Below are positions 24,510 through 33,427 of a stretch of 64,000 bases of DNA, one piece after another. Position numbers and translations under genes: made by a program. This DNA comes from HR10 sp964615335 (GTDB lineage Bacteria; Acidobacteriota; Blastocatellia; HR10). The stretch spans positions 180,478 to 244,477 of the forward strand of contig CAZTMT010000003.1 of assembly GCA_964615335.1 (NCBI GenBank), read 5' to 3'. The notes beneath the pieces were generated by a model. That model saw nothing but the letters and a program-made list of their open reading frames with translations. It was not told the origin of the DNA and did no database searches. Every line of letters begins with the position of its first letter. Position 1 is the stretch's first letter.

Positions 24510-25505
24510 ATGCGTTTGGTGACGTACTCGTTTCGAGGAATACAACGGTTAGGGGTTGTGTGTGATGGGCAAGTGGTGGATTTGACCCGTGCGTTGGCTC
24601 TCTGGTATGCCGAACGGGGGGAATCCAAGCCCGAGGAGCGAGCTCGGGTGATAGCTCCTCCGGGAGACATGGTGGGTTTTTTGGAGAGTGGACCGGAAGC
24701 GCTTGAAGAAGCGCAGCAGGCTGTGGCCGAAATCTCCCGCCGCGTGCCTGAGATGGGGGAGCGATGGCGGGAGCGAGGTCTTCTCTTCTCCCTTTCGGAG
24801 GTGAAGCTGAAGGCCCCCGTCACGAGGCCGGGGAAGCTTGTCTGCATGTGGGTCAATTACGTCGAGCATGGACAGGAGGCGGCTATTGTTCCCCCGACGA
24901 AAGAGCCGGTCTTTTTCTCCAAGTTCCCGGATGTGGTTATCGGGCCAGGAGAGCCCATCGAGCTCCCTCGGGTGAGTCGCGCGGTAGATTATGAGGCCGA
25001 GTTGGCTCTGGTCATCGGACGGGAAGGGAAGCACATTCCGGAAGAGCGGGTATACGACTACATCGCCGGCTATACGATCCTGAATGATGTGAGCGCGCGG
25101 GATTTCAACTTGAAGAGTCTGTTGGGAGTCGTGGGGCCGTACATCATCCAGAAGACGTTCGATACATTCGCCCCCATGGGACCGTATCTGGTCACACGGG
25201 ATGAGGTACCGGATCCCCATGCCCTGCCGATCCGGCTATGGATCAATGAGGAGTTGATGCAGGACGGAAACTCCGGGGACATGATCTTCAAGATTCCGCA
25301 GATTGTCAGTTACCTGTCTCGGATCGTGACGTTGCGGCCAGGGGATGTGATTTCCACAGGAACGCCACCGGGAGTCGGACATTGGCGGAATCCACCTCGG
25401 TACTTGCGCGCGGGGGAGACGGTGCGAATCGAGATTGGGAATCTGGGGATTTTAGAGAATCCCGTGTGTCAAGAAGGAGAAGATGGAAGGTCAGTGGAGA
25501 CGTGA
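24510..25505 (+). CDS. Fumarylacetoacetate-hydrolase-family protein 1
   Basis: 331 residues with an N-terminal small domain (MRLVTYSFRGIQRLGVVCDG) and the FAH catalytic domain: metal-binding Glu pair in DYEAELALVIGREGK, AGYTILNDVSARDF, KTFDTFAPMGPYLV and GDVISTGTPPGVG. The family hydrolyses or isomerises C-C bonds in ring-cleavage products such as fumarylpyruvate, maleylpyruvate or 2-hydroxyhepta-2,4-dienedioate. Eleven bases after receptor A. A second family member at 35293 may handle a different intermediate or step. Confidence 0.88.
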   Translation: MRLVTYSFRGIQRLGVVCDGQVVDLTRALALWYAERGESKPEERARVIAPPGDMVGFLESGPEALEEAQQAVAEISRRVPEMGERWRERGLLFSLSEVKLKAPVTRPGKLVCMWVNYVEHGQEAAIVPPTKEPVFFSKFPDVVIGPGEPIELPRVSRAVDYEAELALVIGREGKHIPEERVYDYIAGYTILNDVSARDFNLKSLLGVVGPYIIQKTFDTFAPMGPYLVTRDEVPDPHALPIRLWINEELMQDGNSGDMIFKIPQIVSYLSRIVTLRPGDVISTGTPPGVGHWRNPPRYLRAGETVRIEIGNLGILENPVCQEGEDGRSVET

Positions 25506-25533
25506 CGTGAGCTGGAGATAAGGAGAAGCCCGC

Positions 25534-26016
25534 ATGCCTGTCGGAAAGGATGAATTTCGTCAAGCGTTGAGCCAGTTCGCCAGTGGGGTCACGGTGGTGA
25601 CGACCCGAGATGCCCAGGGACAGCCCTTGGGATTGACGGTGAGCGCCTTTTGTTCGGTCTCACTGGAGCCCCCTCTGGTGCTCGTATGTGTGGATAAGAC
25701 ATCCGCGAGCTATCGCGGCTTCTGGGAGAGTCGCGCTTTCATCGTCAATATCCTCGCGGAAGAGCAGCAAGACCTCTCCCGGCGTTTTGCCACCAAGGAG
25801 CCGAAGAAGTTCGAAGGAGTGAGATATCGGGCAGGGATCGAAGGGATTCCTCGGCTGGAAGGAGCACTGGCTCACATCGAGTGCCGGATCGTGCACGCCT
25901 ACGAGGGGGGAGATCACACGATCTTTGTGGGAGAGGTCGAAGGAACGGAAGTGCGGGAGGCGCGACCCCTTCTTTATTTCCGAGGCCGATATGCGCGACT
26001 CCTCACCGAGGAGTGA
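25534..26016 (+). CDS. Flavin reductase domain protein (HpaC/RutF-like)
   Basis: 160 residues: FRQALSQFASGVTVVTTRD, GLTVSAFCSVSLEPPLVLVCVD and HTIFVGEVEGTEV, a typical NAD(P)H:flavin oxidoreductase of the two-component monooxygenase type. It would reduce FMN/FAD for the luciferase-like monooxygenases nearby, including the one that starts 26 bp downstream. Confidence 0.9.
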   Translation: MPVGKDEFRQALSQFASGVTVVTTRDAQGQPLGLTVSAFCSVSLEPPLVLVCVDKTSASYRGFWESRAFIVNILAEEQQDLSRRFATKEPKKFEGVRYRAGIEGIPRLEGALAHIECRIVHAYEGGDHTIFVGEVEGTEVREARPLLYFRGRYARLLTEE

Positions 26017-26041
26017 GGGCACGCGCGGCAAGGAGAATATT

Positions 26042-26983
26042 ATGAAGTTCGGGGTACATGTGGGGCAGCAGGATTGCTCGTATGAGGAATTGCGACGGCT
26101 GTGGCGACGGGCAGAGGAAGGAGGGGTGGACTGGATCTCGATTTGGGACCACCATTATGAAACGCCGCCCAGGGATGGACGAGGAGTGACCTATGAGACC
26201 GTGGCGATGTGGACAGCACTGGCGTTAGAGACGCGGCGGGTGCGGATCGGATGTCTGGTCTTTTGTCCCCTCTATCGGAATCCGGCGCTTTTGGCGAAAG
26301 TGGCGGTGACAGTAGATCACTTGAGCGGAGGGCGAGCAGAGATTGGTTTGGGCGCCTGTTGGCATGAGGCGGAGTTTCGGGCCTTCGGCTATGAATTCCC
26401 TCCCCTAGGCGTGAGGGAGGACATGCTCGAAGAAGCGATTCAGATCGTGCGCGGGATGTTCGAGCAGGAGCAGGTGACGTTTCAGGGGCGATATTTTCGA
26501 GTCGAGGGCGCCTATTGTTTTCCGCGCCCAATTCGGGGACGCATTCCAATCTGGGTGGGGGGAGGAGGGGAGAGGAGGACGTTGCGGACGGCTGTGCGAT
26601 ATGCCGACGGGTGGAATGTGGGGTATGTGTCCCCGGATGTCTTTCGGCGGAAGGCAGAAGTCGTGATGCGCTGGTGCGAGCGAGAGGGGCGAGATCCGGC
26701 CCAGTTGAGGAACTCCGTGAACCTGGGGTTTTACATGGGGGCGGATGAGGTCGGAGCACGGCGGCAGGAGGACGCCGCGCGTCGGGATCTGGGGACCTTT
26801 TTCGAAGCGTTTCGAGAGGGATTGCTCTTGGGAACATCGGTACAGGTGGCCGAGAGAATTCGCGCTTATGCTGAGGCGGGAGTCGAACAGGTGAACGTCG
26901 TCCTGCGCGCGCCCTTCGAGTGGGAGACCTTTGACGCATTCTTGCGAGAGGTCATACCGATGTTTCATCACGCCGGGCTATAG
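26042..26983 (+). CDS. Luciferase-like monooxygenase 2 (F420/FMN type)
   Basis: 313 residues from the ATG at 26042 (RBS AAGGAG). MKFGVHVGQQDCSYEELRRLWRRAE, ISIWDHHYETPP, HLSGGRAEIGLGACWHEAE and RPIRGRIPIWVGGGGERRTL point to the TIGR03560-like branch of luciferase-like oxidoreductases, distinct from monooxygenases 1, 3 and 4. Such enzymes may use F420 or FMN; the flavin reductase immediately upstream favours FMN (inference). Confidence 0.85.
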   Translation: MKFGVHVGQQDCSYEELRRLWRRAEEGGVDWISIWDHHYETPPRDGRGVTYETVAMWTALALETRRVRIGCLVFCPLYRNPALLAKVAVTVDHLSGGRAEIGLGACWHEAEFRAFGYEFPPLGVREDMLEEAIQIVRGMFEQEQVTFQGRYFRVEGAYCFPRPIRGRIPIWVGGGGERRTLRTAVRYADGWNVGYVSPDVFRRKAEVVMRWCEREGRDPAQLRNSVNLGFYMGADEVGARRQEDAARRDLGTFFEAFREGLLLGTSVQVAERIRAYAEAGVEQVNVVLRAPFEWETFDAFLREVIPMFHHAGL

Positions 26984-27025
26984 GGAGCATGGATGGGATA
27001 CACCCCCTTAACGGAAGAGATCCAC

Positions 27026-27862
27026 ATGGCGCAGGAGCTGAGCGCATGGGCACAGCAATATCTGAAATGGCTCGGTTTGGAACCGGAGCCGCCGAGTTGG
27101 GCTGCTTTGGTGCGCTTGACCGAGCGACATCTCCAGTGCGTGCCCTTTGAGAATGTGACGACGCTTTTGCGCTTTCGCACCTATGGGAGCAATCCGCCGG
27201 TTCCGGACCCATACCTTCTGTTAGAGAACTGGCAGAGAAGGCGAGGCGGCGGTCTGTGCTACGAGGTGTCGCGGACGCTTGCTCGACTGCTGCAGGAATT
27301 GGGATACCTGTGCTTCTCGATCTTTGGGACGATTACGTTTCCAGGATCTCATGAAGCCCTCGTTGTCGAGGTGGAAGGAAGGAGATATCTCGTGGATGTT
27401 GGAAACGGAGCGCCATTCTTTCACCCGATCCCGATCGGAGAGGAGGTTGAGGTCTGTCACGCGGGGTTGCGCTACCGATTTCGACCGGGAGCGGATGGGC
27501 GAACGCTCATTCAGGATCGGTGGATCGCCGAGGGGTGGACGCCTTTTTGCGTATACGACTTGGAGCCCAAAAGCGAAGAGGAGCTACATCCGGGATACGT
27601 TCGGCACCATACGCCGGGAGAGGGGAAGTTCCTGGGCGAGCTGATGCTGGTGCGATGCGATAAGGGGGGAGTGTACCGACTACGTAATCAAGAGCTCGTG
27701 CATTTCCGTGATGGCGAGGCCGACCGGCAGATGCTCACGACGCGCGAGGCCTATCTTCGGGTGGCTCATGAGGTTTTTCAGATGCCGGAACTTCCTATCC
27801 TTGACGCCCTGCGCGTGCTCGAGCGGTTAGGGATCATCCTCGTGGAGGAGGGGGCGAGATGA
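27026..27862 (+). CDS. Arylamine N-acetyltransferase family protein (NAT)
   Basis: 278 residues from the ATG at 27026, preferred over the ATG at 26993 because GGAAGAG precedes it at good spacing. NAT catalytic triad is visible: Cys78 in RGGGLCYE, His109 in GSHEALVV and Asp124 in VDVGNGAP. Also present is FENVTTLL. NATs transfer acetyl groups from acetyl-CoA to aromatic amines; related enzymes act as amide hydrolases or synthases. In a catabolic island it points to an arylamine- or amide-bearing substrate (inference). Its stop overlaps the dienelactone hydrolase start (ATGA). Confidence 0.88.
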   Translation: MAQELSAWAQQYLKWLGLEPEPPSWAALVRLTERHLQCVPFENVTTLLRFRTYGSNPPVPDPYLLLENWQRRRGGGLCYEVSRTLARLLQELGYLCFSIFGTITFPGSHEALVVEVEGRRYLVDVGNGAPFFHPIPIGEEVEVCHAGLRYRFRPGADGRTLIQDRWIAEGWTPFCVYDLEPKSEEELHPGYVRHHTPGEGKFLGELMLVRCDKGGVYRLRNQELVHFRDGEADRQMLTTREAYLRVAHEVFQMPELPILDALRVLERLGIILVEEGAR

Positions 27863-28596
27863 AAACGCACAGGATTCGCGCTCAGGGAGTGCCCGCGTAC
27901 TGGGCACAACCGGATGGAGAGGGGCCATTCCCTGTCGTACTTGTCTTCTTTGAAGCTTTTGGATTAAATGGGCATATTCAGGACGTCGCGCGGCGGCTCG
28001 CTCGAGAAGGATATGTGGCTGTCGCGCCCGACTTTTATCATCGCCTCCCGGAGCCGAGGACAGCGGAATATGAGGATTTAGAGAGGGTCGCGCAATTGGC
28101 CAGCGCGACGCCTGACGAACATCTCCTTGAGGATATCCGGGCTGTCCTCGCGTATGTGATCTCATCACCGGTGGTGCGGAAGGATCGAATCGGAGTGATC
28201 GGATTCTGCATGGGAGGACGTACGGCTTTTCTGGCCGCGTGCGCCTTTCCGGAGGAGATCAAGGCCGCGGCTCCGTTCTATGGAGGCGGGATCGCTTCGC
28301 CGCGACGGTTCGGACCTGCGGGGACGCCTCCACTTCATATGGCTGATCGGTTACAAGCGCGGATGCGGCTTTTCTTTGGTGGGCGCGATCCGTTCATCCC
28401 TTTGGAGGAGGTGCGGACCATTGAAGCGCGCCTGCGGGAGTTGGGAAAAGCTGCGGAAGTCTTCATTTATCCAGAAGCCGGGCATGGGTTCTTCTGTGAC
28501 GAGCGGGAGAGCTATCACGCGGAGGCGGCTCGTGATGCCTGGCAAAAGACGCTTGAACTTTTTCGGGAGGAACTCATGGGACTCGGGGCCTTCTGA
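27859..28596 (+). CDS. Dienelactone-hydrolase-family protein
   Basis: 245 residues of alpha/beta hydrolase with the family triad Cys117 (GFCMGG), Asp177 (GGRDPF) and His209 (AGHGFF); the oxyanion Glu lies in FFEAFGLN (about 32). Dienelactone hydrolases open lactones in (chloro)catechol and related pathways and also cleave other esters or lactones. ATGA overlap with the NAT gene indicates coupling. A lactone or ester product of a Baeyer-Villiger-type luciferase-like monooxygenase would be a fitting substrate (inference). Confidence 0.88.
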   Translation: MKTHRIRAQGVPAYWAQPDGEGPFPVVLVFFEAFGLNGHIQDVARRLAREGYVAVAPDFYHRLPEPRTAEYEDLERVAQLASATPDEHLLEDIRAVLAYVISSPVVRKDRIGVIGFCMGGRTAFLAACAFPEEIKAAAPFYGGGIASPRRFGPAGTPPLHMADRLQARMRLFFGGRDPFIPLEEVRTIEARLRELGKAAEVFIYPEAGHGFFCDERESYHAEAARDAWQKTLELFREELMGLGAF

Positions 28597-28627
28597 GTCC
28601 CCTTGAGACTCTCAGGAGGAGAGAAAT

Positions 28628-29686
28628 ATGACGAGCACACGAGAAGAGCAATTTTATGCGAAGCTGCGGGAGAAGGATTTGGAAGCCCTGTGGCTGGTGA
28701 TTCAACGCCTCGTCCCTCGGGAGAGCGGGACGACAGCCGTGCCGTATGTGTGGCGGTGGGCGGATGTGTACCCGTTAGTGATGGAGGCGGGGGAGGTGTG
28801 GCCGATCGAGCGGGGCGGAGAGCGGCGTGTGCTGATTTTGAGGAATCCGGGCCTGGGAGAGCGAAATGCGGCGACCAATACGATCTATGGTGGGATTCAG
28901 GTGGTGATGCCTGGAGAAGTAGCACCCTGTCACCGACATTGGGCCACAGCGATACGGTTCATCATTCAGGGGAATGGCGTGGGATATACAGCCGTGGAAG
29001 GGGAGAAGCTGGTCATGGAAGATTACGATTTGATCCTGACGCCCAGCATGGATTGGCACGATCATCGCAACGATGGGGAGACACCAGTGATCTGGCTGGA
29101 TGTACTCGACGTGCCGTTGTTGAATCTGCTGGGGATCTCGTATTTTGAGCCGTATGAGGGAGGGATGCAGCATCCGCTGACAAAGCCCGAGGACTACAGT
29201 GAGCGAGTGTACGGAGATCATCTGATGCGACCTTTGAGCGTCAAGAAGTGGATTCGGCGGCGCCCGTACATGTACAAGTGGCGAGTGGTGAGACCCGAGG
29301 TGATGCGGGTGGAGGAGGGGGACCCCTATGACGGAGTCGTGCTCGAGTACATGGATCCGGTGACAGGAGGATCCACATTGCGGACATTCACCTGCTGGGT
29401 ACAGCGATTGCGGCCGGGAGAGCATACGCGAGCGCATCGGCATACGGCGAGCGCGCTCTATCACGTCATCGAGGGAGCAGGATACAGCATCGTGAACGGA
29501 CAGCGGCTGGAATGGCAAAAAGGAGACACTTTCGCGATCCCCCACTGGATGTGGCATGAGCACGGGAATGCCTCTTTGGCGGAGGACGTTCTTCTTTTCT
29601 GTGCGACCGACAAACCCATGCTCGAAAGCCTCGGGCTCTATTTCGAGGAACCCCTTCCCGAGGGGTATCAAAAGGTCGCCGGGTGA
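28628..29686 (+). CDS. Gentisate 1,2-dioxygenase-like bicupin
   Basis: 352 residues, RBS AGGAGAG. Two cupin halves: PGEVAPCHRHWATAIRFIIQGNG with metal-binding His (near 95-110) and DWHDHRND in the first, and PGEHTRAHRHTASALYHVIEGAG (near 265) with PHWMWHEHGN in the second. The family includes gentisate and 1-hydroxy-2-naphthoate dioxygenases, Fe(II) enzymes that cleave a ring next to a hydroxyl/carboxyl-bearing carbon. Product would pass to the isomerase and FAH-family enzymes. Exact substrate unknown. Confidence 0.85.
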   Translation: MTSTREEQFYAKLREKDLEALWLVIQRLVPRESGTTAVPYVWRWADVYPLVMEAGEVWPIERGGERRVLILRNPGLGERNAATNTIYGGIQVVMPGEVAPCHRHWATAIRFIIQGNGVGYTAVEGEKLVMEDYDLILTPSMDWHDHRNDGETPVIWLDVLDVPLLNLLGISYFEPYEGGMQHPLTKPEDYSERVYGDHLMRPLSVKKWIRRRPYMYKWRVVRPEVMRVEEGDPYDGVVLEYMDPVTGGSTLRTFTCWVQRLRPGEHTRAHRHTASALYHVIEGAGYSIVNGQRLEWQKGDTFAIPHWMWHEHGNASLAEDVLLFCATDKPMLESLGLYFEEPLPEGYQKVAG

Positions 29687-29713
29687 GCGACCTCAAACGC
29701 AGAGGAGGGCTTT

Positions 29714-30772
29714 ATGAAATTCGGCTACTTCACCTTGACCGATAATCCCAAAGCATATGCAGAGCGCTACCGCGATCCGAATCAATTCCTTCTGGATATC
29801 CTTGAGGAAGCCCGTCTGGCCGAGGAGTTAGGCTTCCATTCGGTATGGGTTCCGGAGCATCATTTCGGACTCTTCGGGTGTTTGGGGACACCGACGGTCT
29901 TCCTCTCGTATTTGGCAGCGCAGACGCGACGGGTTCGCTTGGCGGCGGCGACTGTTCTCTTGCCCTGCAATCAACCCCTGCGCGTGGCTGAAGAATGGGC
30001 GACACTGGATCTGCTCAGTGGGGGGCGCGTGATCTTCTCGGCCGGTCGAGGGTACGATCAGCGGGAGTATGAAGCCTTCGGCATCCCCTTCGCCGAGAGT
30101 CGCGAGAGGTTCGATGAAGCCCTGCTGCTTGTTCGTACGGCTTTGGCGGAAGAGGAGTTCACCTTCGAAGGGAGGTTCTATCGTGTTCCGGAGCCGATCA
30201 CCGTCCTGCCGCGTCCGGTGCAGCGACCTCATCCGCCGATTTATGTGGCCTGCTTCAGCGAGCCGACTCTGGATATGGCGGCGCGCAATGGTTTCGACAT
30301 CATCTTCGCTCCGTTCGCCGCCGCGATGGTCTTCGGGAGTCTTGGCGAGGCCGTCGCGCAGTTCCGAGAGCGAGCGCGGCAAAGCGGCCGCTCGCAGGCT
30401 TCAGCCCGATGCTCCTACTTCTTCGCTCTGGCCGATACAAGAGAGGAAGCGCACGCGCATCGGGAGCGGTTGCTCTTCTACCTCCAGAAATGCGTCGTTC
30501 GGGCTCTACCAGGAGATCGGGCGACGGCCCCTCCCCACTATGCCTATTTCGAGGACATCGTGAAGCGACTCCTGAGCATGAAGCCGGAAGATCTGGGGGA
30601 GAAGAGCATTGTCACAGGCAGCCTCGAAGAGTGCGTAGCCACGCTTAAGAAGGCCGAGGAAGCTGGCATTGAGGAGGTCATCCTCTATTTCAACTTCGGC
30701 GGATATCCGCATCGAGAGACGATGCGGATGATGGAGCGATTTGCCAAAGAAGTGATGCCGTATTTCGCTTAG
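29714..30772 (+). CDS. Luciferase-like flavin-dependent monooxygenase 3
   Basis: 352 residues: MKFGYFTLTDNPKAYAERYRD, LGFHSVWVPEHHFG, NQPLRVAEEWATLDLLSGGR and RPVQRPHPPIYVACF. Clearly paralogous to monooxygenases 1 and 4 and about the same length; the next gene, 43 bp downstream, is monooxygenase 4. The pair may form heteromers or act on different intermediates. Confidence 0.87.
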   Translation: MKFGYFTLTDNPKAYAERYRDPNQFLLDILEEARLAEELGFHSVWVPEHHFGLFGCLGTPTVFLSYLAAQTRRVRLAAATVLLPCNQPLRVAEEWATLDLLSGGRVIFSAGRGYDQREYEAFGIPFAESRERFDEALLLVRTALAEEEFTFEGRFYRVPEPITVLPRPVQRPHPPIYVACFSEPTLDMAARNGFDIIFAPFAAAMVFGSLGEAVAQFRERARQSGRSQASARCSYFFALADTREEAHAHRERLLFYLQKCVVRALPGDRATAPPHYAYFEDIVKRLLSMKPEDLGEKSIVTGSLEECVATLKKAEEAGIEEVILYFNFGGYPHRETMRMMERFAKEVMPYFA

Positions 30773-30814
30773 GGGCCGGAAGGCTCATACTCCAAAAAAT
30801 TAAGGAGGGCGAGT

Positions 30815-31870
30815 ATGCGTTTTGGAGTTTTCAGCTTGGGCGATAACGCCTACGGTGTGCGAAGCGATGAGGAGATGCTCCTTCAGTTCATGGAGGAGGC
30901 TGTGCTGGCCGATCGGCTGGGCTTTCACTCGGCCTGGATCGGGGAGCATCACTTCACGGAGATTCTGCTCTGCCCGATTCCCGAAGTTTTCCTCGCGAAT
31001 CTGTTGGCTCGGACCGAACGGATCAAGGTCGGAGCTGCTATTCATGTTCTGCCGCTGAACCATCCCGTTCGCTTGGCCGAAGCATACGCCTTGCTCGATA
31101 TCCTGGCGCCCGGGCGCGTCCTCTTCGGAGCGGGGAAAGGCTTCTTCGCCGAAGAATTCGAGGGGTTTGGCGTGCCTTTGGGGGAAGCTAACGAACGGTT
31201 CGAAGAGACGCTTGATATCATCATCAAGTGCTGGACCGAAGAGGAACTCCATTATGAGGGGAGGTTCTACACCTTCCGAGGTCTGCGCGTCCTTCCGAAG
31301 CCGGTGCAAAAACCCCATCCTCCCGTATATGTGGCCGTGATCAGTCCGCCGAGCTTCGAATATTGTGCTCAGCGCGGATACTCGATCATGGTCGCACCGT
31401 TCTCTTTGCTCCTTGTCGGACGAGAGGAGATGAAGAAGCGCGTCGAGAACTTCTACGCCATGGCTGCTCGTGCCGGACACCCGGAAGTCGAAGTGACATC
31501 TTCCTGGTTCATTCTCGTGACGGAAGATAAAGAAGAACAGCGTGTCGCCCGGATGTGCCTGGAACGATATTTGCGCACGGTGGCTCCGGCTTTAGCTTCG
31601 GATAAGGGGAGTCGAGGCCCGCGCTACGACCACCTGCGGAAGGTTCTCTCGGACATTCGTTATGAGACCGTGTATGAATCCGGATCTGGGTTCGTGGGAG
31701 GTGTCGAGGAATGCATCGAGCGGTTGAAGCAGTTCGAGGAGATGGGGATTCGGGAGGTCTTCTGCTATTTCTCCGTGGGGGCGATGCCGCAGGAGTTGGT
31801 CCTCAAATCCATGCGCTTGTTCGCTCAGGAAGTCATGCCGCATTTTCAGGAGGTTCCTGTGAAGAAGTGA
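30815..31870 (+). CDS. Luciferase-like flavin-dependent monooxygenase 4
   Basis: 351 residues: MRFGVFSLGDNAYGV, LGFHSAWIGEHHFTE, NHPVRLAEAYALLDILAPGR and KPVQKPHPPVYVAVI. Tandem paralogue of monooxygenase 3. RBS AAGGAGGGCG. Followed by the homogentisate-dioxygenase-like gene after 76 bp. Confidence 0.87.
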   Translation: MRFGVFSLGDNAYGVRSDEEMLLQFMEEAVLADRLGFHSAWIGEHHFTEILLCPIPEVFLANLLARTERIKVGAAIHVLPLNHPVRLAEAYALLDILAPGRVLFGAGKGFFAEEFEGFGVPLGEANERFEETLDIIIKCWTEEELHYEGRFYTFRGLRVLPKPVQKPHPPVYVAVISPPSFEYCAQRGYSIMVAPFSLLLVGREEMKKRVENFYAMAARAGHPEVEVTSSWFILVTEDKEEQRVARMCLERYLRTVAPALASDKGSRGPRYDHLRKVLSDIRYETVYESGSGFVGGVEECIERLKQFEEMGIREVFCYFSVGAMPQELVLKSMRLFAQEVMPHFQEVPVKK

Positions 31871-31946
31871 AGAGATGAGGGGGAGATACGTATCCCGCTG
31901 AATCCCCCTGAGGGGATTGGTGAGACTTCTTTGAGGAGGTGAGAGT

Positions 31947-33059
31947 ATGACTTTGTCAATTCAGTATCAGAAGGGAGTCGTTTCGCGGCAGGTGAATGCC
32001 GCTTGGCCTGAGGGAACGTATGAGGATCTGCTCGGACGGCAGGGATTTTTCGGAAGGTGGGTGGTGTTTTATCGGCGGCACATGCCAACGGGATGGACGC
32101 GCATCGAAGGAGCCGTGAAGCCGCGGCTGTTTCACAGCTATCGAGTGGAGACCGAAGATATGCGGGAAGCGCGAGCCTTGCCGACGGTTCTGTTCTTCAA
32201 CGAGGATGTGCGGATTGCGATATCGCGGCGGCGGGAGCCGATGCCGTATTACTTTCGAAACGGAGATGGGGATGAGTTGCATTTCATCCACAAGGGGCGA
32301 GGGCGGTACGAGACGGATTTTGGGGTCTTGACCTATCGTGCCGGAGATTATGTGGTGATTCCGCGTGGGGTGACGTATCGGATCGTGCCGGAAGGGGAGG
32401 AGAATTTCTTCCTCGTGGTGGAGTCAGCCCGAGAGATTGCGATTCCGGATCGCGGGATTCTGGGAGATTGGTTGCCGTTCGATGTGGGAGTGTTGGAGAC
32501 GCCCGAGCCGGGACCGATCGAAGGAGATGGGAAGGAATATGAGCTGGTGATCAAGCGTGGGGGAGAGCTGACGTCAGTCTTTTACGATTTCTGCCCGATC
32601 GATGTGGTGGGCTGGCGGGGAAGTTTAGTCGTTTTCAAGTTGAATATCGAAGATATTCGGCCGATCACGTCGGAGCATTTACATGTGCCGCCGCCAGGAC
32701 ACTGTACGTTTTTGAACGATGCGCTGATGGTCTGCACGTATTTGCCGCATCCCGCAGCGACGCGAGAGGATGCCGTGCGAGTGCCCATGTACCACCGGAA
32801 CATCGATTACGATGAGTTCACGTTCATGCACGGGGGGAGCCATCTGTCGCGACATACGGTGACGGCGGGAATGATCACGCTGCATCCCGGGCCGATTCAC
32901 CATGGGCCTTATAAGGAATCGATCGAGCGGAGCCGGCAGATCGAACGATTCGAGATGCAGGCCGTGGCCATAGATACAGTCAAGCCGCTCAAGGCGACGG
33001 CGGCGGCCGAACAAGCGGAGGAGAGAGAATACTACCTGAGCTGGCGCTCGGAGAGATGA
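31947..33059 (+). CDS. Homogentisate 1,2-dioxygenase-like protein
   Basis: 370 residues, RBS GAGGAGGTGAG. Cupin-type fold with HmgA-like landmarks: GDGDELHFIHKGRG, GDYVVIPRGVTYRI, SEHLHVPPPGH, HRNIDYDEFTF (candidate iron His and Glu) and HPGPIHHGP (third His). Typical HmgA is about 430-445 residues, and its motif reads His-x5-Glu; here His-x6-Glu, so this is a shorter, divergent family member and the ring substrate may not be homogentisate. It is followed by a Dabb protein and a second cupin. Confidence 0.82.
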   Translation: MTLSIQYQKGVVSRQVNAAWPEGTYEDLLGRQGFFGRWVVFYRRHMPTGWTRIEGAVKPRLFHSYRVETEDMREARALPTVLFFNEDVRIAISRRREPMPYYFRNGDGDELHFIHKGRGRYETDFGVLTYRAGDYVVIPRGVTYRIVPEGEENFFLVVESAREIAIPDRGILGDWLPFDVGVLETPEPGPIEGDGKEYELVIKRGGELTSVFYDFCPIDVVGWRGSLVVFKLNIEDIRPITSEHLHVPPPGHCTFLNDALMVCTYLPHPAATREDAVRVPMYHRNIDYDEFTFMHGGSHLSRHTVTAGMITLHPGPIHHGPYKESIERSRQIERFEMQAVAIDTVKPLKATAAAEQAEEREYYLSWRSER

Positions 33060-33092
33060 GCGAGATCTCCGCGCTTTCGTGGAGGAGAAGGC

Positions 33093-33413
33093 ATGATCGT
33101 ACATCTGGTTTTGTTCAATCTGCGGGAAGAGTCGTTCTGGGATGAGGTCGCCCGGTGGATGGAGCAGTTGGGAACTCTCCCCATGGTACGATCGCTCGCT
33201 CTCGGAAGGAGTCTCGAGCTGGAAGAGATTTCGCCGGCTCTCCGAAATCAGGAGTATCGCTATGGAGCTGTCTTCACCTTTCAGAGCGAAGAGGACGTGC
33301 GCGCGTACCTTCGGCATTCTGAACATCAGCGGATTGCGACCGAACTGCGTCCTCTCTTTTCGGATGTGAGGATTTTGGATTTGAAAGTCTCCTCTGTACG
33401 GGAGAGACCTTGA
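33093..33413 (+). CDS. Dabb (stress-responsive alpha/beta barrel) domain protein
   Basis: 106 residues: MIVHLVLFNLREES at the start and FTFQSEEDVRAYLRHSEHQ later, the Dabb ferredoxin-like fold. Small Dabb proteins act as dimeric barrels, some as lyases or cyclases on polyketide or aromatic intermediates. The start of the next cupin gene is close; operon member. Confidence 0.8.
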   Translation: MIVHLVLFNLREESFWDEVARWMEQLGTLPMVRSLALGRSLELEEISPALRNQEYRYGAVFTFQSEEDVRAYLRHSEHQRIATELRPLFSDVRILDLKVSSVRERP

Positions 33414-33427
33414 GGAGGGGAAGAGCG

